64,000 nt of DNA from Flammeovirgaceae bacterium UBA2786 (GTDB taxonomy: Bacteria; Bacteroidota; Bacteroidia; Cytophagales; Cyclobacteriaceae). The notes below the pieces were generated by a model that was not told the origin of the DNA, searched no databases, and saw only the letters and a program-made list of their open reading frames with translations. The DNA lies in assembly GCA_002352225.1 (NCBI GenBank), contig DEIA01000077.1, forward strand, positions 4,947-68,946. Direction: 5' to 3'. Numbering within the stretch: position 1 is the first letter of the stretch; every line of letters begins with the position of its first letter. Below are positions 53,314-61,927 of the stretch, piece by piece. The position numbers and the translations under genes are program-made.

Positions 53314-54776
53314 TTATTCAACAATTATGTGGTGTGTTTCTTCTTTGTCTTTATCAATTTGAATCTTCAATATGTATTTTCCTTTGCTCAATTTTGACAC
53401 ATTAATTTCTGCTCCGTTTCCGGCAGACAAATTTCCTTCAGCTACGATACTGCCGCTATTAGGATCGTAAAATCTGTAGGAAATATCATTAGTCAGTTCA
53501 TTGGTTGTTTGCCCGCTATCAATGCGGTACTGATCTTTGCTTTCTATTGTTAAAGTTTCCGAGACCGGGTTGGGGTACACGGCAAACATGCCGCCATCTT
53601 CTGAACAGAAGAACACCAGGGGATAGAAATTCTGGGGCCAGCCGCAGGCATTGTATGCATAAACTTTTACATTAAACGTTCCGGTCATGGGCAGGCTAAA
53701 CTCCATTACGTTGCTGTATATGGTGTTGCTGTATCCTCCTCCTATGCGGGTTATTTCAGCCTTATAATATCCATTACTGCTGCCGGGGGGTGTTATAATA
53801 GAAAGCGGGATAAACTGGTAGGGGGCTACTGTATTTGACGGATAAAGAATATCTTCTATCAGGGCATAACCTCCCCAAACATTTCTTGCAATATTATTTG
53901 TTCCACAACCACTATCGATGGTTGCTGTAATGGTAACTTGTCCGTTAAAATTATTTTGCCGACTTGCTACTCCGGTGGTAGCATTAATAGCTAAACCATT
54001 GGGGTTACTCGATGACCAGTTTAGAGTTGTTCCTGCCGGCTGATCTTGTATTACCAACGTGTCGCTGGTACAGATAATTGTAGTTTGGGGTAATCCATAA
54101 AGACTTCTAATCCCTGCCAAATCATCAGATCCCAAAAAACGATGAGACCCGGTATAATTTGCCAACATCAAAGAACCTGACACTGTAGTGTGGTCTAATC
54201 CCAGAGCATGCCCAATCTCATGAGCAGCAACGGTAACTAAGTCAATGGGCTGCGCGCTATTAGGCCGATTATCTAACGTCCATGTCTCACTATCATCGAA
54301 GTGGATATCACCCGCTTGATCTCCAAAAACATTTGGAGGTGGGCCGCCCAGCGTATGAGCTAAGATGCCACCTTCTCCATCAAAAGGCCCAGCATCACCA
54401 TGATTAAAACCCCCCCCCATAAAAAAACAATATCCGCATCGTCTGTAGTACAAACTTCTAAAAAATACAAATCAGTTTGAGCTGACCACAAAGCAAAAGC
54501 ATCCCTTATTGCTTGTCGCTCATTATTACCTGCAATATCATTTGTCCCGTTCTGAAAGAAGTAAGTAATTCCTCTATGATCCCATGTTGTCCCAATAGGG
54601 ACAAAATTAAGGGAAACATCTTTAGGAGACTTATTTCTATTAGCATTCGATTCAACAGTTACAGTCCAATCATCGTACAATAGATTCTTTTCCCTTTTAT
54701 TATTGTCTTGGTGTTGACTGAATCCTGGGATTACCGCTATGAGGCAAAACAAGAATTGCAGGTAAAACTTTCTCAT
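53314..54776 (-). pseudogene. Secreted matrixin-type metalloprotease with T9SS sorting domain, out of frame at a G9 tract
   Basis: Two overlapping frames on the minus strand are one gene. The first (54776 to 54360) has a signal peptide (1-20), then FVPIGTTWDHRGITYFFQNG and DADIVFLW. The second (to 53314) continues FNHGDAGPFDGEGGILAHTL, then the zinc site HEIGHALGLDH with the Met-turn region SGSLMLAN, an Ig-like module and a type A sorting domain (FAVYPNPVSETLTI; YRFYDPNSGS; SKLSKGKYILKI). They join at nine Gs; ten Gs (or seven) would give W-G-G-G-F-N-H-G and one chain of about 487 residues. As written the enzyme is not made. Either phase-off state, mutation or read error. Downstream of a lipoprotein gene (28 bases). 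Confidence 0.88.
54410..54418 (-). repeat. Homopolymer G9 tract inside the matrixin gene
   Basis: Nine Cs on the plus strand (54410-54418), nine Gs in the coding direction. This is the longest G/C run I noticed. Other G6-G7 runs (5854-5860, 34223-34229, and in bamA near 40540) are in frame. Tracts of this length are typical slippage sites. Confidence 0.85.
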
Positions 54777-54804
54777 GGAATCAAAGCCATTTTAAACATT
54801 ATGA

Positions 54805-55179
54805 CTATTCTTTTGCAACCGATTTAATCTTAGTTAGCTCTAAGTGATAATATTTTTGACCTGGTATAAGCGGAACAAACTCTTCACATTTATAATAATT
54901 TCCATTAAATATAACCTTAAGACCTTCTGTATTGAAGTTCTCAGGAGGATTACAAACTATGCCAATGTCTTGTGAATCATAAGTGCCTTTAATACCTACA
55001 AAGATTGAATATGCTTTTGCTTGGGTATCATACCAAACAGTCCCTTCTGTGTCAGCTACTGATTTCACGAAACCGGCAAGGTCGCAATCTCCCAATTCCA
55101 TAATATTGTCCTTCTGACAACTGCCGCCCATGAGGAGTAGCCCTGCAGCAATGATGTGCAAATACTTAATCTTTGCCAT
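54805..55179 (-). CDS. Lipoprotein paired with the matrixin gene
   Basis: 124 residues from ATG 55179 (MAKIKYLHIIAAGLLLMGGSC; Cys 21); the frame extends to 55209. The mature part has a conserved-looking GDCDLAGFVKSVADTEGTVW, IGIVCNPPENFN and LIPGQKYYHLELTKIKSV with three Cys. I do not know the family. It runs into the matrixin gene after 28 bases, so the two are one operon, as with the lipoprotein-M64 pair at 11.3 kb. An anchoring or inhibitor role is inference. Confidence 0.75.
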   Translation of the reverse strand: MAKIKYLHIIAAGLLLMGGSCQKDNIMELGDCDLAGFVKSVADTEGTVWYDTQAKAYSIFVGIKGTYDSQDIGIVCNPPENFNTEGLKVIFNGNYYKCEEFVPLIPGQKYYHLELTKIKSVAKE

Positions 55180-55366
55180 GATGAATTTATTTATAAGTGT
55201 AAGACACATTTAAATTGTTTAGGGTTGTATTACAAAACTAATAAAATCAAATTACTCTTGGCTCTTTAGCTTTCTTTGGTGTCATGCAGGAAAAATGGGC
55301 CAATATTTTAAGCACGTATCTGTTCTGCGGGCATTGTGCATAATTTGCGAAGGGTTAAACTTGCCT

Positions 55367-55409
55367 GCCGGCAAATAAAAAAAACTGCCGCAGGTTTTAC
55401 CCGCGACAG
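55367..55409 (-). terminator. Intrinsic terminator downstream of the metal-type lipoprotein gene (copy B)
   Basis: Plus-strand arms CTGCCGCAGG (55385-55394) and CCCGCGACAG (55400-55409) pair over TTTTA with two G-U pairs on the minus strand, followed by T8 (complement of 55377-55384). It lies 21 bases after the stop of the gene at 55431. The sequence including the adjoining GCCGGCAAATAAAAAA is shared with copy A at 53178-53216. Confidence 0.7.
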
Positions 55410-55430
55410 GCATTAACCTAAACCGTGTTA

Positions 55431-56015
55431 TCAATTGATGCTGATCGGGAAAATAATATCCAGATCACTTTCGCCATCTGCCGAAGTAGAGGTAGCTGAT
55501 TTAATATCAGGTTGATGCTTCAGTACAATCCTGAAAGTTTTTCCATTGGTTGCAGTTCCGGTTGTCCATGTTGTAGATAAACCGATTGGCAAACCATTAG
55601 CATCTTCATCGGCATAATTTACTGTTCCAACCGCCCCGATGTTGCCCGTGCCGGTTGGCGATGTAAACACTTCGGAAGACCAGCTAAAAAACAATTGATG
55701 TTCAGCGCCTTCTTCTTCCACTTCTCCGGTAATGTTATATTCAGGATCGCCCACCTCATAAAATCCATTGAACATTTCAATAGTTAAGGTGTAATCTGTA
55801 TAGGCATTGAGTACAATAGATCCGATTTCCATATTTTGCGGTCCTCCTAAATCAGGGTCGGTGGCAACAACCTCAATTGGATTAGCACCGGGGGCGCTAA
55901 AGGTTAAAACAACACGGGTAATTTCTTCAGGGATGTTCTCCGGCTCAGGGTCTTTATCGCAACCACCCAACATAACAACTCCTCCCAATAGCGTAACAAG
56001 CAAGTTTAGTTTCAC
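55431..56015 (-). CDS. Outer-surface lipoprotein accompanying the TonB-dependent receptor
   Basis: 194 residues starting at GTG 56015, lipobox VVMLGGC (Cys 19). Two beta-rich parts: EEITRVVLTFSAPGANPIEV and YTLTIEMFNGFYEVGDPEYN, then EEEGAEHQLFFSWSSEVF with the acid-and-His cluster E-E-E-G-A-E-H-Q. Similar lipoproteins stand next to TonB-dependent receptors in many Bacteroidota and might bind the cargo, perhaps a metal through the His/acid cluster. That is inference from position. It has the same operator over its promoter as the receptor gene just upstream, but a separate start of transcription. Confidence 0.8.
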   Translation of the reverse strand: MKLNLLVTLLGGVVMLGGCDKDPEPENIPEEITRVVLTFSAPGANPIEVVATDPDLGGPQNMEIGSIVLNAYTDYTLTIEMFNGFYEVGDPEYNITGEVEEEGAEHQLFFSWSSEVFTSPTGTGNIGAVGTVNYADEDANGLPIGLSTTWTTGTATNGKTFRIVLKHQPDIKSATSTSADGESDLDIIFPISIN

Positions 56016-56033
56016 AACAATCTCATTTTAAAA

Positions 56034-56055
56034 ATGCAACAATGTTGCAATTATA
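56034..56055 (-). promoter_or_regulatory. Palindromic operator overlapping the -7 element of the lipoprotein gene
   Basis: Plus-strand ATGCAACAATGTTGCAA (56034-56050), arms TGCAAC / GTTGCA around 3 bases. On the minus strand the -7-like box TATAATTG (56055-56048) shares bases with it. It is 19 bases upstream of GTG 56015. The same palindrome occurs upstream of the receptor gene. Binding here would block RNA polymerase. Confidence 0.65.
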
Positions 56056-56089
56056 ATACTTCTACCTTAAACTCTCTAAGTTTTTTTAA

Positions 56090-58492
56090 CTAAAAACTCA
56101 GATTTACAGCAACGGAGATATTCCGGCCAATTTCATTAGCAAAATACCGCATGCGATTGGTGTACTCGCGGTAGCGGGTGTTGGTAAGGTTATCGGCCGT
56201 AAGGCGAAAATCAAGTTTAGTATTGGAAACGGGAAGCGACAATCCTGTGGTTACGGATAAAAGCGCATAACCTTGCGGGGCCGCTATGAAATCGAAATTG
56301 CGTTTATCGGTTGCAAACAAATCAATGCCCTGCTCTTTAGCAGCCAGAATTTCTTCCGGACCCACTACTCTGGGGGCACGGTTTTGCTGAGCCACGTACT
56401 TTAATTTAGCCTGAGCAAAGAAAGTTTTCTTATTAACATTGCTTTCATAGCGTAGCGATAAATCGTAACGATTAGTGGGAATAAAAATGAGAAAGTCGTT
56501 TTGGGTTACATCTTTAGCACGAAGTAACGAGGCGCTTGCGTGTAGTGAAAATCTTTGCGAAAGTTCGTATTGCGTACTCGCATCAATACCGGTAAACGAT
56601 GCATTGGTTTGTGTGTAGCGGAAGTAGGCAAAAGGGCCACGACCAGCTTCGGTAATGCCTCGTGGTTTTAGATAAACATAATTGAAGATGTAATTGATAT
56701 ACCCGGTAGCTTCTGCCTGCCACCGGCCTTTTTGAAATTTGAAAGTATTTACCCACTTCAGTGCATGCTCTGGTTTTACTCCTGAGTTTTCAATTTCTTT
56801 TACTTGTGTGGTAATCTCATCCAGTAACAACCCATACTCAATAGCGGCTGCACTTTGGTGCGTGCCCAAACTGTACAACTCAGCAACATTTGGTGGCCGC
56901 CAGGCACTGCCCACATTGGTTATAAACGTAGTTGTTTTAGATAATTTTACTGATGCACCGGCTGTGGCTGTTACATTTCCAAAACCAAATTGAGTTTTGT
57001 ATAACTTGTTTTGAAAGTTGAAACCCGCTACCTGATAGAGTCGGTAATCGTATCGTAACCCTAAATCGTAATCGGCTTTGTTACCCGAAATCTTTTCAAT
57101 CCAGAAAACACCGGCAGAGTAATTTCTGAAGTTTGGAATAAAGGGCAGTGTTTGCGTACCGTCTATTTTGTTATTGTCCTGAACCATAGAATTTATTCCA
57201 ATACAACGCGAGTGGTCTTCGGATAGCGTAGTTTCGCGTTCGGCATCCAGGGTATGTGTAAAAAGTTTGTAGGCGAGCGCAGGCTTTTCGGTTAATGTTG
57301 TTCCTCTTCGCACATCAAATTCTTTCCGGGTATTAATTTGTAATCCGTATTGCAGGTTGTACAGGTTTTTATTGCTTCGGATGTGCCCGTTTACTTTTAC
57401 AAGATTATGCATTACTTCTTGCCGGGGTTCGTTAATCGTGTAACTAAAGTTGGTTGTGTATGCCGGTGTGTTACGGTGCAGGGCCATGGCTAAATCCTGT
57501 GTGCTTTCGCTGGCAGATCCACGCAGAATACCGATGGTAGTGTTAAAGTGGCTGTAAAAAACTTCAAACCCCGATGTCTCTGAATGATGCCCTGCAGAGG
57601 CGGAATAATTCATTTCGCGAAACCCTGTGTTTGATAATAAATAATCGGGGGTACGCGAATCGCCCGAGCGCCTGCCTGTACCTTGCACACGCCAACCCCA
57701 ACCCTTTGCATTTTTAATTCCTCCTTCTAATAGCCCTGAAAGCGTTCCTGCTTTTCCGTTCGAGTTTCCAATCAGGTGAAGCTCTCCCCCTATTTGCTGA
57801 TCGGTTGGAAGTTCGGCCGGGGTAACCACAATTACGCCACCCAACGCATCGGTACCGTATTTAATAGCACCTGCATCTTTTATCACCGTAAGGTTATTAG
57901 CTATAAAGGGATCAATTTCAGGGGCGTGCTCGGCCCCCCACTGTTGTCCTTCTTGTCTGATGCCGTTGTTTAAAATCAGAATACGCTGACTATGCACTCC
58001 ATGAATAACCGGCTTGAAAATAGCGGGCCCTGATTGAATGGAATTTACGCCACTTAGGTTTTGCAACGTTTCGCCTAATGATTTACCGTTTACTTCATCC
58101 AGTTCACGCGCACTTAATGTAGTAGTGTTATTGCTTCGTGTGGCAACTTCCGTGTGGCCTGCTACCACTACCTCCTGCAGGATTTGTTCGGCAGGTTGAA
58201 GTTCAATTGTTATATCAAGATTGTGATCAATAGTAATGCGTTTCTCAACTCCTTCGTATCCGAGATATTGAATTGACAGGAGATAAATTCCTTTGCAAAG
58301 TTTTTCGAACCGGAATATTCCGGCTTCATTGGTTGCCTCGCCTAAATTAAGTTTTTTGATTTGAGCGGTGGCCCCCGGTAAAGCCAAACCCTTTTCGTCT
58401 ACTATTTTGCCCGACAAAACAAAGAGACAATCCTGAGCCCGTACCAGAGGGCTTAAAAATAGGATTATTCCGATAAAATAAAGCTTTTTCAA
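56090..58492 (-). CDS. TonB-dependent outer membrane receptor
   Basis: 800 residues starting at TTG 58492 (MKKLYFIGIILFLSPLVRAQ); no ATG is usable. Carboxypeptidase-regulatory-like domain (about 27-100, LSGKIVDEKGLALPGATAQI), TonB-box-like (LQEVVVAGHTEVATRSNN), plug (NGIRQEGQQWGAEHAPEIDP; IKDAGAIKYGTDALGGVIVV) and barrel ending YFANEIGRNISVAVNLSF. It is of the FhuA/ZnuD-like (non-SusC) type. Cargo is not clear: the co-regulated lipoprotein and Fur/Zur-like operators make a metal or metal-chelate plausible. The operator and a good promoter are directly upstream. Confidence 0.92.
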   Translation of the reverse strand: MKKLYFIGIILFLSPLVRAQDCLFVLSGKIVDEKGLALPGATAQIKKLNLGEATNEAGIFRFEKLCKGIYLLSIQYLGYEGVEKRITIDHNLDITIELQPAEQILQEVVVAGHTEVATRSNNTTTLSARELDEVNGKSLGETLQNLSGVNSIQSGPAIFKPVIHGVHSQRILILNNGIRQEGQQWGAEHAPEIDPFIANNLTVIKDAGAIKYGTDALGGVIVVTPAELPTDQQIGGELHLIGNSNGKAGTLSGLLEGGIKNAKGWGWRVQGTGRRSGDSRTPDYLLSNTGFREMNYSASAGHHSETSGFEVFYSHFNTTIGILRGSASESTQDLAMALHRNTPAYTTNFSYTINEPRQEVMHNLVKVNGHIRSNKNLYNLQYGLQINTRKEFDVRRGTTLTEKPALAYKLFTHTLDAERETTLSEDHSRCIGINSMVQDNNKIDGTQTLPFIPNFRNYSAGVFWIEKISGNKADYDLGLRYDYRLYQVAGFNFQNKLYKTQFGFGNVTATAGASVKLSKTTTFITNVGSAWRPPNVAELYSLGTHQSAAAIEYGLLLDEITTQVKEIENSGVKPEHALKWVNTFKFQKGRWQAEATGYINYIFNYVYLKPRGITEAGRGPFAYFRYTQTNASFTGIDASTQYELSQRFSLHASASLLRAKDVTQNDFLIFIPTNRYDLSLRYESNVNKKTFFAQAKLKYVAQQNRAPRVVGPEEILAAKEQGIDLFATDKRNFDFIAAPQGYALLSVTTGLSLPVSNTKLDFRLTADNLTNTRYREYTNRMRYFANEIGRNISVAVNLSF

Positions 58493-58493
58493 G

Positions 58494-58536
58494 TTTGCAA
58501 CTAAGTTGCAAATATAAAAGAGTAGAGAATAAACAA
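58494..58536 (-). promoter_or_regulatory. Promoter and perfect palindromic operator of the TonB receptor gene
   Basis: Plus-strand TTTGCAACTAAGTTGCAAA (58494-58512) is a perfect 8+3+8 palindrome. It overlaps the minus-strand -7 box TATATTTG (58516-58509); a -33 GTTG element (TTG at 58536-58534) stands 17 bases further up. The start codon TTG follows 1 base after the palindrome, so the mRNA would begin inside the operator. Confidence 0.75.
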
Positions 58537-58558
58537 CTTTATTTTTTGATCAGCGGAT

Positions 58559-58897
58559 TTATTGACCGATCACATCCGAACTCTTGAACTTCTGAATAAG
58601 GTGCAACAGAAAATTGAAGGAGAGCACATCATCTTCTGGCTTTAATCCAGAGGCTCTGGCTGTATCCGAAGCTTTAGGTTTAGTTTTAGTAACAGAGGTA
58701 GGAGTTATAACCGGCTGCTGATTATTAGGTGCTTTGCCCTCTGGTTCATAGATAAGAGGTTTGTCTTCGCGGGAAGAAGCTTCTACAGACGGAGGTACTA
58801 ATTCTTCTGGCCCTTGAGAACCCTCCTGTGCTTGAGCTACACTAGCTGTAAGCACCACCACCCCAAACGCTAAGAAGTATGAAAACTTTAATTTCAT
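58559..58897 (-). CDS. Small exported proline-rich protein
   Basis: 112 residues with a signal peptide (1-23, SVAQAQ end). The mature part is low-complexity and rich in Pro, Glu, Ser and Lys (EELVPPSVEASSREDKPLIY, PVITPTSVTKTKPKASDTAR) with a short hydrophobic-helix end (VLSFNFLLHLIQKFKSSDVI). I do not recognise a family. It is upstream of the receptor gene on the same strand, but the receptor has its own promoter between them. Confidence 0.65.
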   Translation of the reverse strand: MKLKFSYFLAFGVVVLTASVAQAQEGSQGPEELVPPSVEASSREDKPLIYEPEGKAPNNQQPVITPTSVTKTKPKASDTARASGLKPEDDVLSFNFLLHLIQKFKSSDVIGQ

Positions 58898-58966
58898 CTT
58901 ATTATTCCTTACAATCTCAATGAGTTATTTTGAAAGTTAGCTTTGCAAAGTAATAAAATTTTGAAA

Positions 58967-59299
58967 ATGTTAACAGTAGCAGACTTTAATAAAATCGACA
59001 TTCGGGCAGGTACAATTTTAAGAGCAGAACCCTTTCCAGAGGCTAAAAAACCCGCATTTAAGCTCTGGATCGACCTGGGCAGCGAAATTGGCATAAAACA
59101 ATCGAGTGCACAGCTAACAGCCCTTTATTCGACAGATCGGCTCATTGGCCGGCAGGTAATTTGTGTAATAAGCTTGCCACCGCGCCAAATTGCCACCTTT
59201 ATTTCGGAAGTATTGGTAACAGGTTTTCCAAATGAAGATCACCATGTGGTTTTGTGTTCTGTTGAAAGGCCGGTACCGAATGGAGCCAAACTGTTTTAA
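58967..59299 (+). CDS. csaA: CsaA-type tRNA-binding-domain protein
   Basis: 110 residues from ATG 58967 (MLTVADFNKIDIRAGTILRA); an upstream ATG at 58943 adds 8 residues. OB-fold EMAP/tRNA-binding domain with WIDLGSEIGIKQSSAQLTAL and IATFISEVLVTGF, the usual CsaA sequence and length. Acts as a chaperone-like or tRNA-binding protein. A -7-like TAGCTTTG is at 58938-58945. Starts 4 bases before murF-alr and may be co-transcribed with it. Confidence 0.92.
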   Translation: MLTVADFNKIDIRAGTILRAEPFPEAKKPAFKLWIDLGSEIGIKQSSAQLTALYSTDRLIGRQVICVISLPPRQIATFISEVLVTGFPNEDHHVVLCSVERPVPNGAKLF

Positions 59300-59302
59300 T
59301 CC

Positions 59303-61747
59303 ATGATTCAATTTTCGGACTTGCAAAAAATTTGTGGCGGCCAGGTACAAGCTTTTTTTGAAGATAAGCTTGTAACGGATATTGTAACGGATAGCCGTAA
59401 AGTTGTGCTTACAGAGGGGGCTGTATTTTTTGCCATGAACGGTGAGCGCCATGATGGCCATCGTTTTTTAGCCGACCTTTACGCACAAGGTCTGCGTCAG
59501 TTTGTGATTGAAGACCAGGTTGACATAGAGAAATTACCAGAGGCAAATGTTTTGCGGGTGAATTCATCATTAAAATCGCTCCAGCTACTTGTAAAATTTC
59601 ATCGCAACCAATTTCAGCTTCCGGTAATTGGCATAACCGGAAGTAATGGAAAAACAATTATTAAAGAATGGCTTTATCAATTTCTGACGCCCGATTATAA
59701 AATTGTAAAAAACCCGGGGAGTTATAACTCGCAACTGGGTGTGCCTTTGTCGGTTTGGCAAATGCAGCGCTACCATCAACTCGGAATTTTTGAAGCAGGA
59801 ATTTCGCATCCTGATGAAATGGAGGTACTGGCCGACATAATCAGGCCCACCATAGGGTTGCTAACTAATATTGGTACGGCACACAACGAAGGCTTTGAAT
59901 CGCGCGAACGAAAAATTTCAGAGAAACTAAAATTGTTCACACACGTAAAAACTTTAATCTATCGGGCAGACGATGAACAGATTAACCAGGCTGTAACCAA
60001 ATTAAACGTAAAGAAAATCAGTTGGGCATTTTCCCAAGGAGCAACCTATACGGTGTTGCTTCAACCCACGCAGGTTAAGTTAGAAAAGAATGAATGGAAA
60101 TATACGTTTAATCTACCCGTAACAGATAAGGCATCAATCGAAAACCTGATTCATTGTTTGGTATTGATGCTCGAGCTTGGCTTGCAACCCGAAATAATTC
60201 AACAAAAAATCAGTTTGCTTCGGCCCGTACCCATGCGGTTGGAACTGAAACAAGGCATTAACAATTGCCAGTTGATTGATGACAGTTACAATAACGATCT
60301 GGCCGGGCTTCAGATCAGTTTTGATTTTATCAACAACATTCAAAAATCCAAGAAAACGTTAGTACTGTCTGATATTCTGCAGTCAGGGCTGGAAGACGAA
60401 CAACTTGTTAACCGAATGGCCATGCTGATAAAGCAAAGTGGTATTACCCGATTAATAGGCATTGGTGAAACACTTACCCGGTATCAACAGGTTTTTAAAA
60501 ATGTTGTAACGCAAAGCGAATATTTTGAGACAACAGATAAGGCGCTGCAAAATCAGGAATTGTGGAACAGCCTGCATGATGAAGTAATCCTGTTAAAAGG
60601 GGCACGTGTTTTCCGGTTTGAAAAAATTGTAACCCGCCTGCAACGAAAAGTGCACGGAACCCGCATGGAAATTGACTTAAACAAGTTGGTACACAATTTA
60701 AACTACTTCAAATCGAAACTTAATCCGGGTGTAAAAATTATGGCTATGGTAAAGGCTTTTGCTTATGGAAGCGGAAGCGAGGAGGTGGCCAACCTGTTGC
60801 AGTTTCACAGGGTAGATTATCTGGGAGTAGCATATGCCGATGAAGGAATGGAATTGCGCAAAAACCAGATAGCTGTTCCCATAATGGTTATGAATGCCAC
60901 AGAAGAAAGTTATGCAGCCTTGTTAGTTCATAAACTTGAACCCGTGCTTTATAGTGTTGCTATGATAAAGACACTCGCCAAATTTTTGCAGGGGAGGTTG
61001 TGCCCGGTTCATCTTGAACTTGAAACCGGAATGCACAGGCTTGGATTAGAACCGGAAGTGTATGATGAGGTTGTTGAGATTTTAAAAGATAACCCAAACA
61101 TAAAGGTGACTAGTGTTTTCTCACATCTGGCTGCAGCCGATAGTCCGGAACATGATGCTTATACCCACCAACAGATTTCAGTTTATGAAAAGGGGTATAA
61201 AAAAATTTCTGAAGCATTAGGCATAACACCCATTCGGCATATTCTTAATTCACCCGGAATAATTCGTTTTGCAAAATACCAACTGGACATGGTGCGCCTG
61301 GGTATTGGACTTTATGGAATAAATCCAACATCAGAACCCGGGCAAAATCTAAAACCTGCGGCCACGCTTAAAACCGTAATTTCACAAATCAAAGAAATAC
61401 AACCCGGAAGCACCGTTGGCTACGGTCGCTGGGGCCAGGCAAACACAGCAAAAACAATTGCCACTATTGCAATAGGGTATGCAGATGGTTTCAGCAGAGC
61501 ATTTAGCAGGGGAAATGGGAAAGTTTTTGTGAATGGAAAAATAGCTCCGGTAATTGGAAATGTGTGTATGGATATGACCATGATAGACATAACCGGAATT
61601 GAAGCCCACGAAGGAGATGATGTGATAATTTTTGGAGAAGCATTACCCATACAACAGGTAGCAGAAAGTATTGGAACTATTCCATACGAAATACTAACCA
61701 ATACCAGCGAACGGGTAAAACGAGTGTTCTTTGCGGAAAGCATTTGA
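59303..61747 (+). CDS. murF-alr: Bifunctional MurF / alanine racemase fusion
   Basis: 814 residues. The MurF part (about 1-440) has GITGSNGKTIIKEWLYQFL (ATP P-loop), NPGSYNSQLGVPLSV and EAGISHPDEMEVLADI; the Alr part (about 455-814) has MVKAFAYGSG with the PLP Lys, ELETGMHRLGLE, SPGIIRFAKYQLDMVRLGIG, YGRWGQA and IGNVCMDMTMIDIT. MurF adds D-Ala-D-Ala to UDP-MurNAc-tripeptide and Alr makes the D-alanine. Such fusions are known in Bacteroidota. Confidence 0.95.
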   Translation: MIQFSDLQKICGGQVQAFFEDKLVTDIVTDSRKVVLTEGAVFFAMNGERHDGHRFLADLYAQGLRQFVIEDQVDIEKLPEANVLRVNSSLKSLQLLVKFHRNQFQLPVIGITGSNGKTIIKEWLYQFLTPDYKIVKNPGSYNSQLGVPLSVWQMQRYHQLGIFEAGISHPDEMEVLADIIRPTIGLLTNIGTAHNEGFESRERKISEKLKLFTHVKTLIYRADDEQINQAVTKLNVKKISWAFSQGATYTVLLQPTQVKLEKNEWKYTFNLPVTDKASIENLIHCLVLMLELGLQPEIIQQKISLLRPVPMRLELKQGINNCQLIDDSYNNDLAGLQISFDFINNIQKSKKTLVLSDILQSGLEDEQLVNRMAMLIKQSGITRLIGIGETLTRYQQVFKNVVTQSEYFETTDKALQNQELWNSLHDEVILLKGARVFRFEKIVTRLQRKVHGTRMEIDLNKLVHNLNYFKSKLNPGVKIMAMVKAFAYGSGSEEVANLLQFHRVDYLGVAYADEGMELRKNQIAVPIMVMNATEESYAALLVHKLEPVLYSVAMIKTLAKFLQGRLCPVHLELETGMHRLGLEPEVYDEVVEILKDNPNIKVTSVFSHLAAADSPEHDAYTHQQISVYEKGYKKISEALGITPIRHILNSPGIIRFAKYQLDMVRLGIGLYGINPTSEPGQNLKPAATLKTVISQIKEIQPGSTVGYGRWGQANTAKTIATIAIGYADGFSRAFSRGNGKVFVNGKIAPVIGNVCMDMTMIDITGIEAHEGDDVIIFGEALPIQQVAESIGTIPYEILTNTSERVKRVFFAESI

Positions 61748-61802
61748 TTGTTCGCCTTAGCCAATTGCATTGGTAGTAACCCAATATCGGTAAGCTTCAC
61801 CC

Positions 61803-61917
61803 CCTCAACGTCACCCGTTTCGGGGACGTTGAGGAAAATGATAACAAAGCAATGAGTTAGGAAAGGGATATGAGGCAAACCAGAAAACATCAGTGTCCAC
61901 TTTGTGTGACACTGATG
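61803..61917. repeat. Two consecutive hairpins in the gap before the Rhs tip
   Basis: Hairpin 1: CCTCAACGTC (61803-61812) and GACGTTGAGG (61825-61834) with an inner CCC/GGG. Hairpin 2: CATCAGTGTC (61888-61897) and GACACTGATG (61908-61917) with an inner CAC/GTG. Both have 10-bp perfect outer arms, the same closing TC/GA step, a 3-bp inner stem and one bulge, but no T run. They do not look like terminators. Confidence 0.6.
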
Positions 61918-61927
61918 AGGAGAAAAC

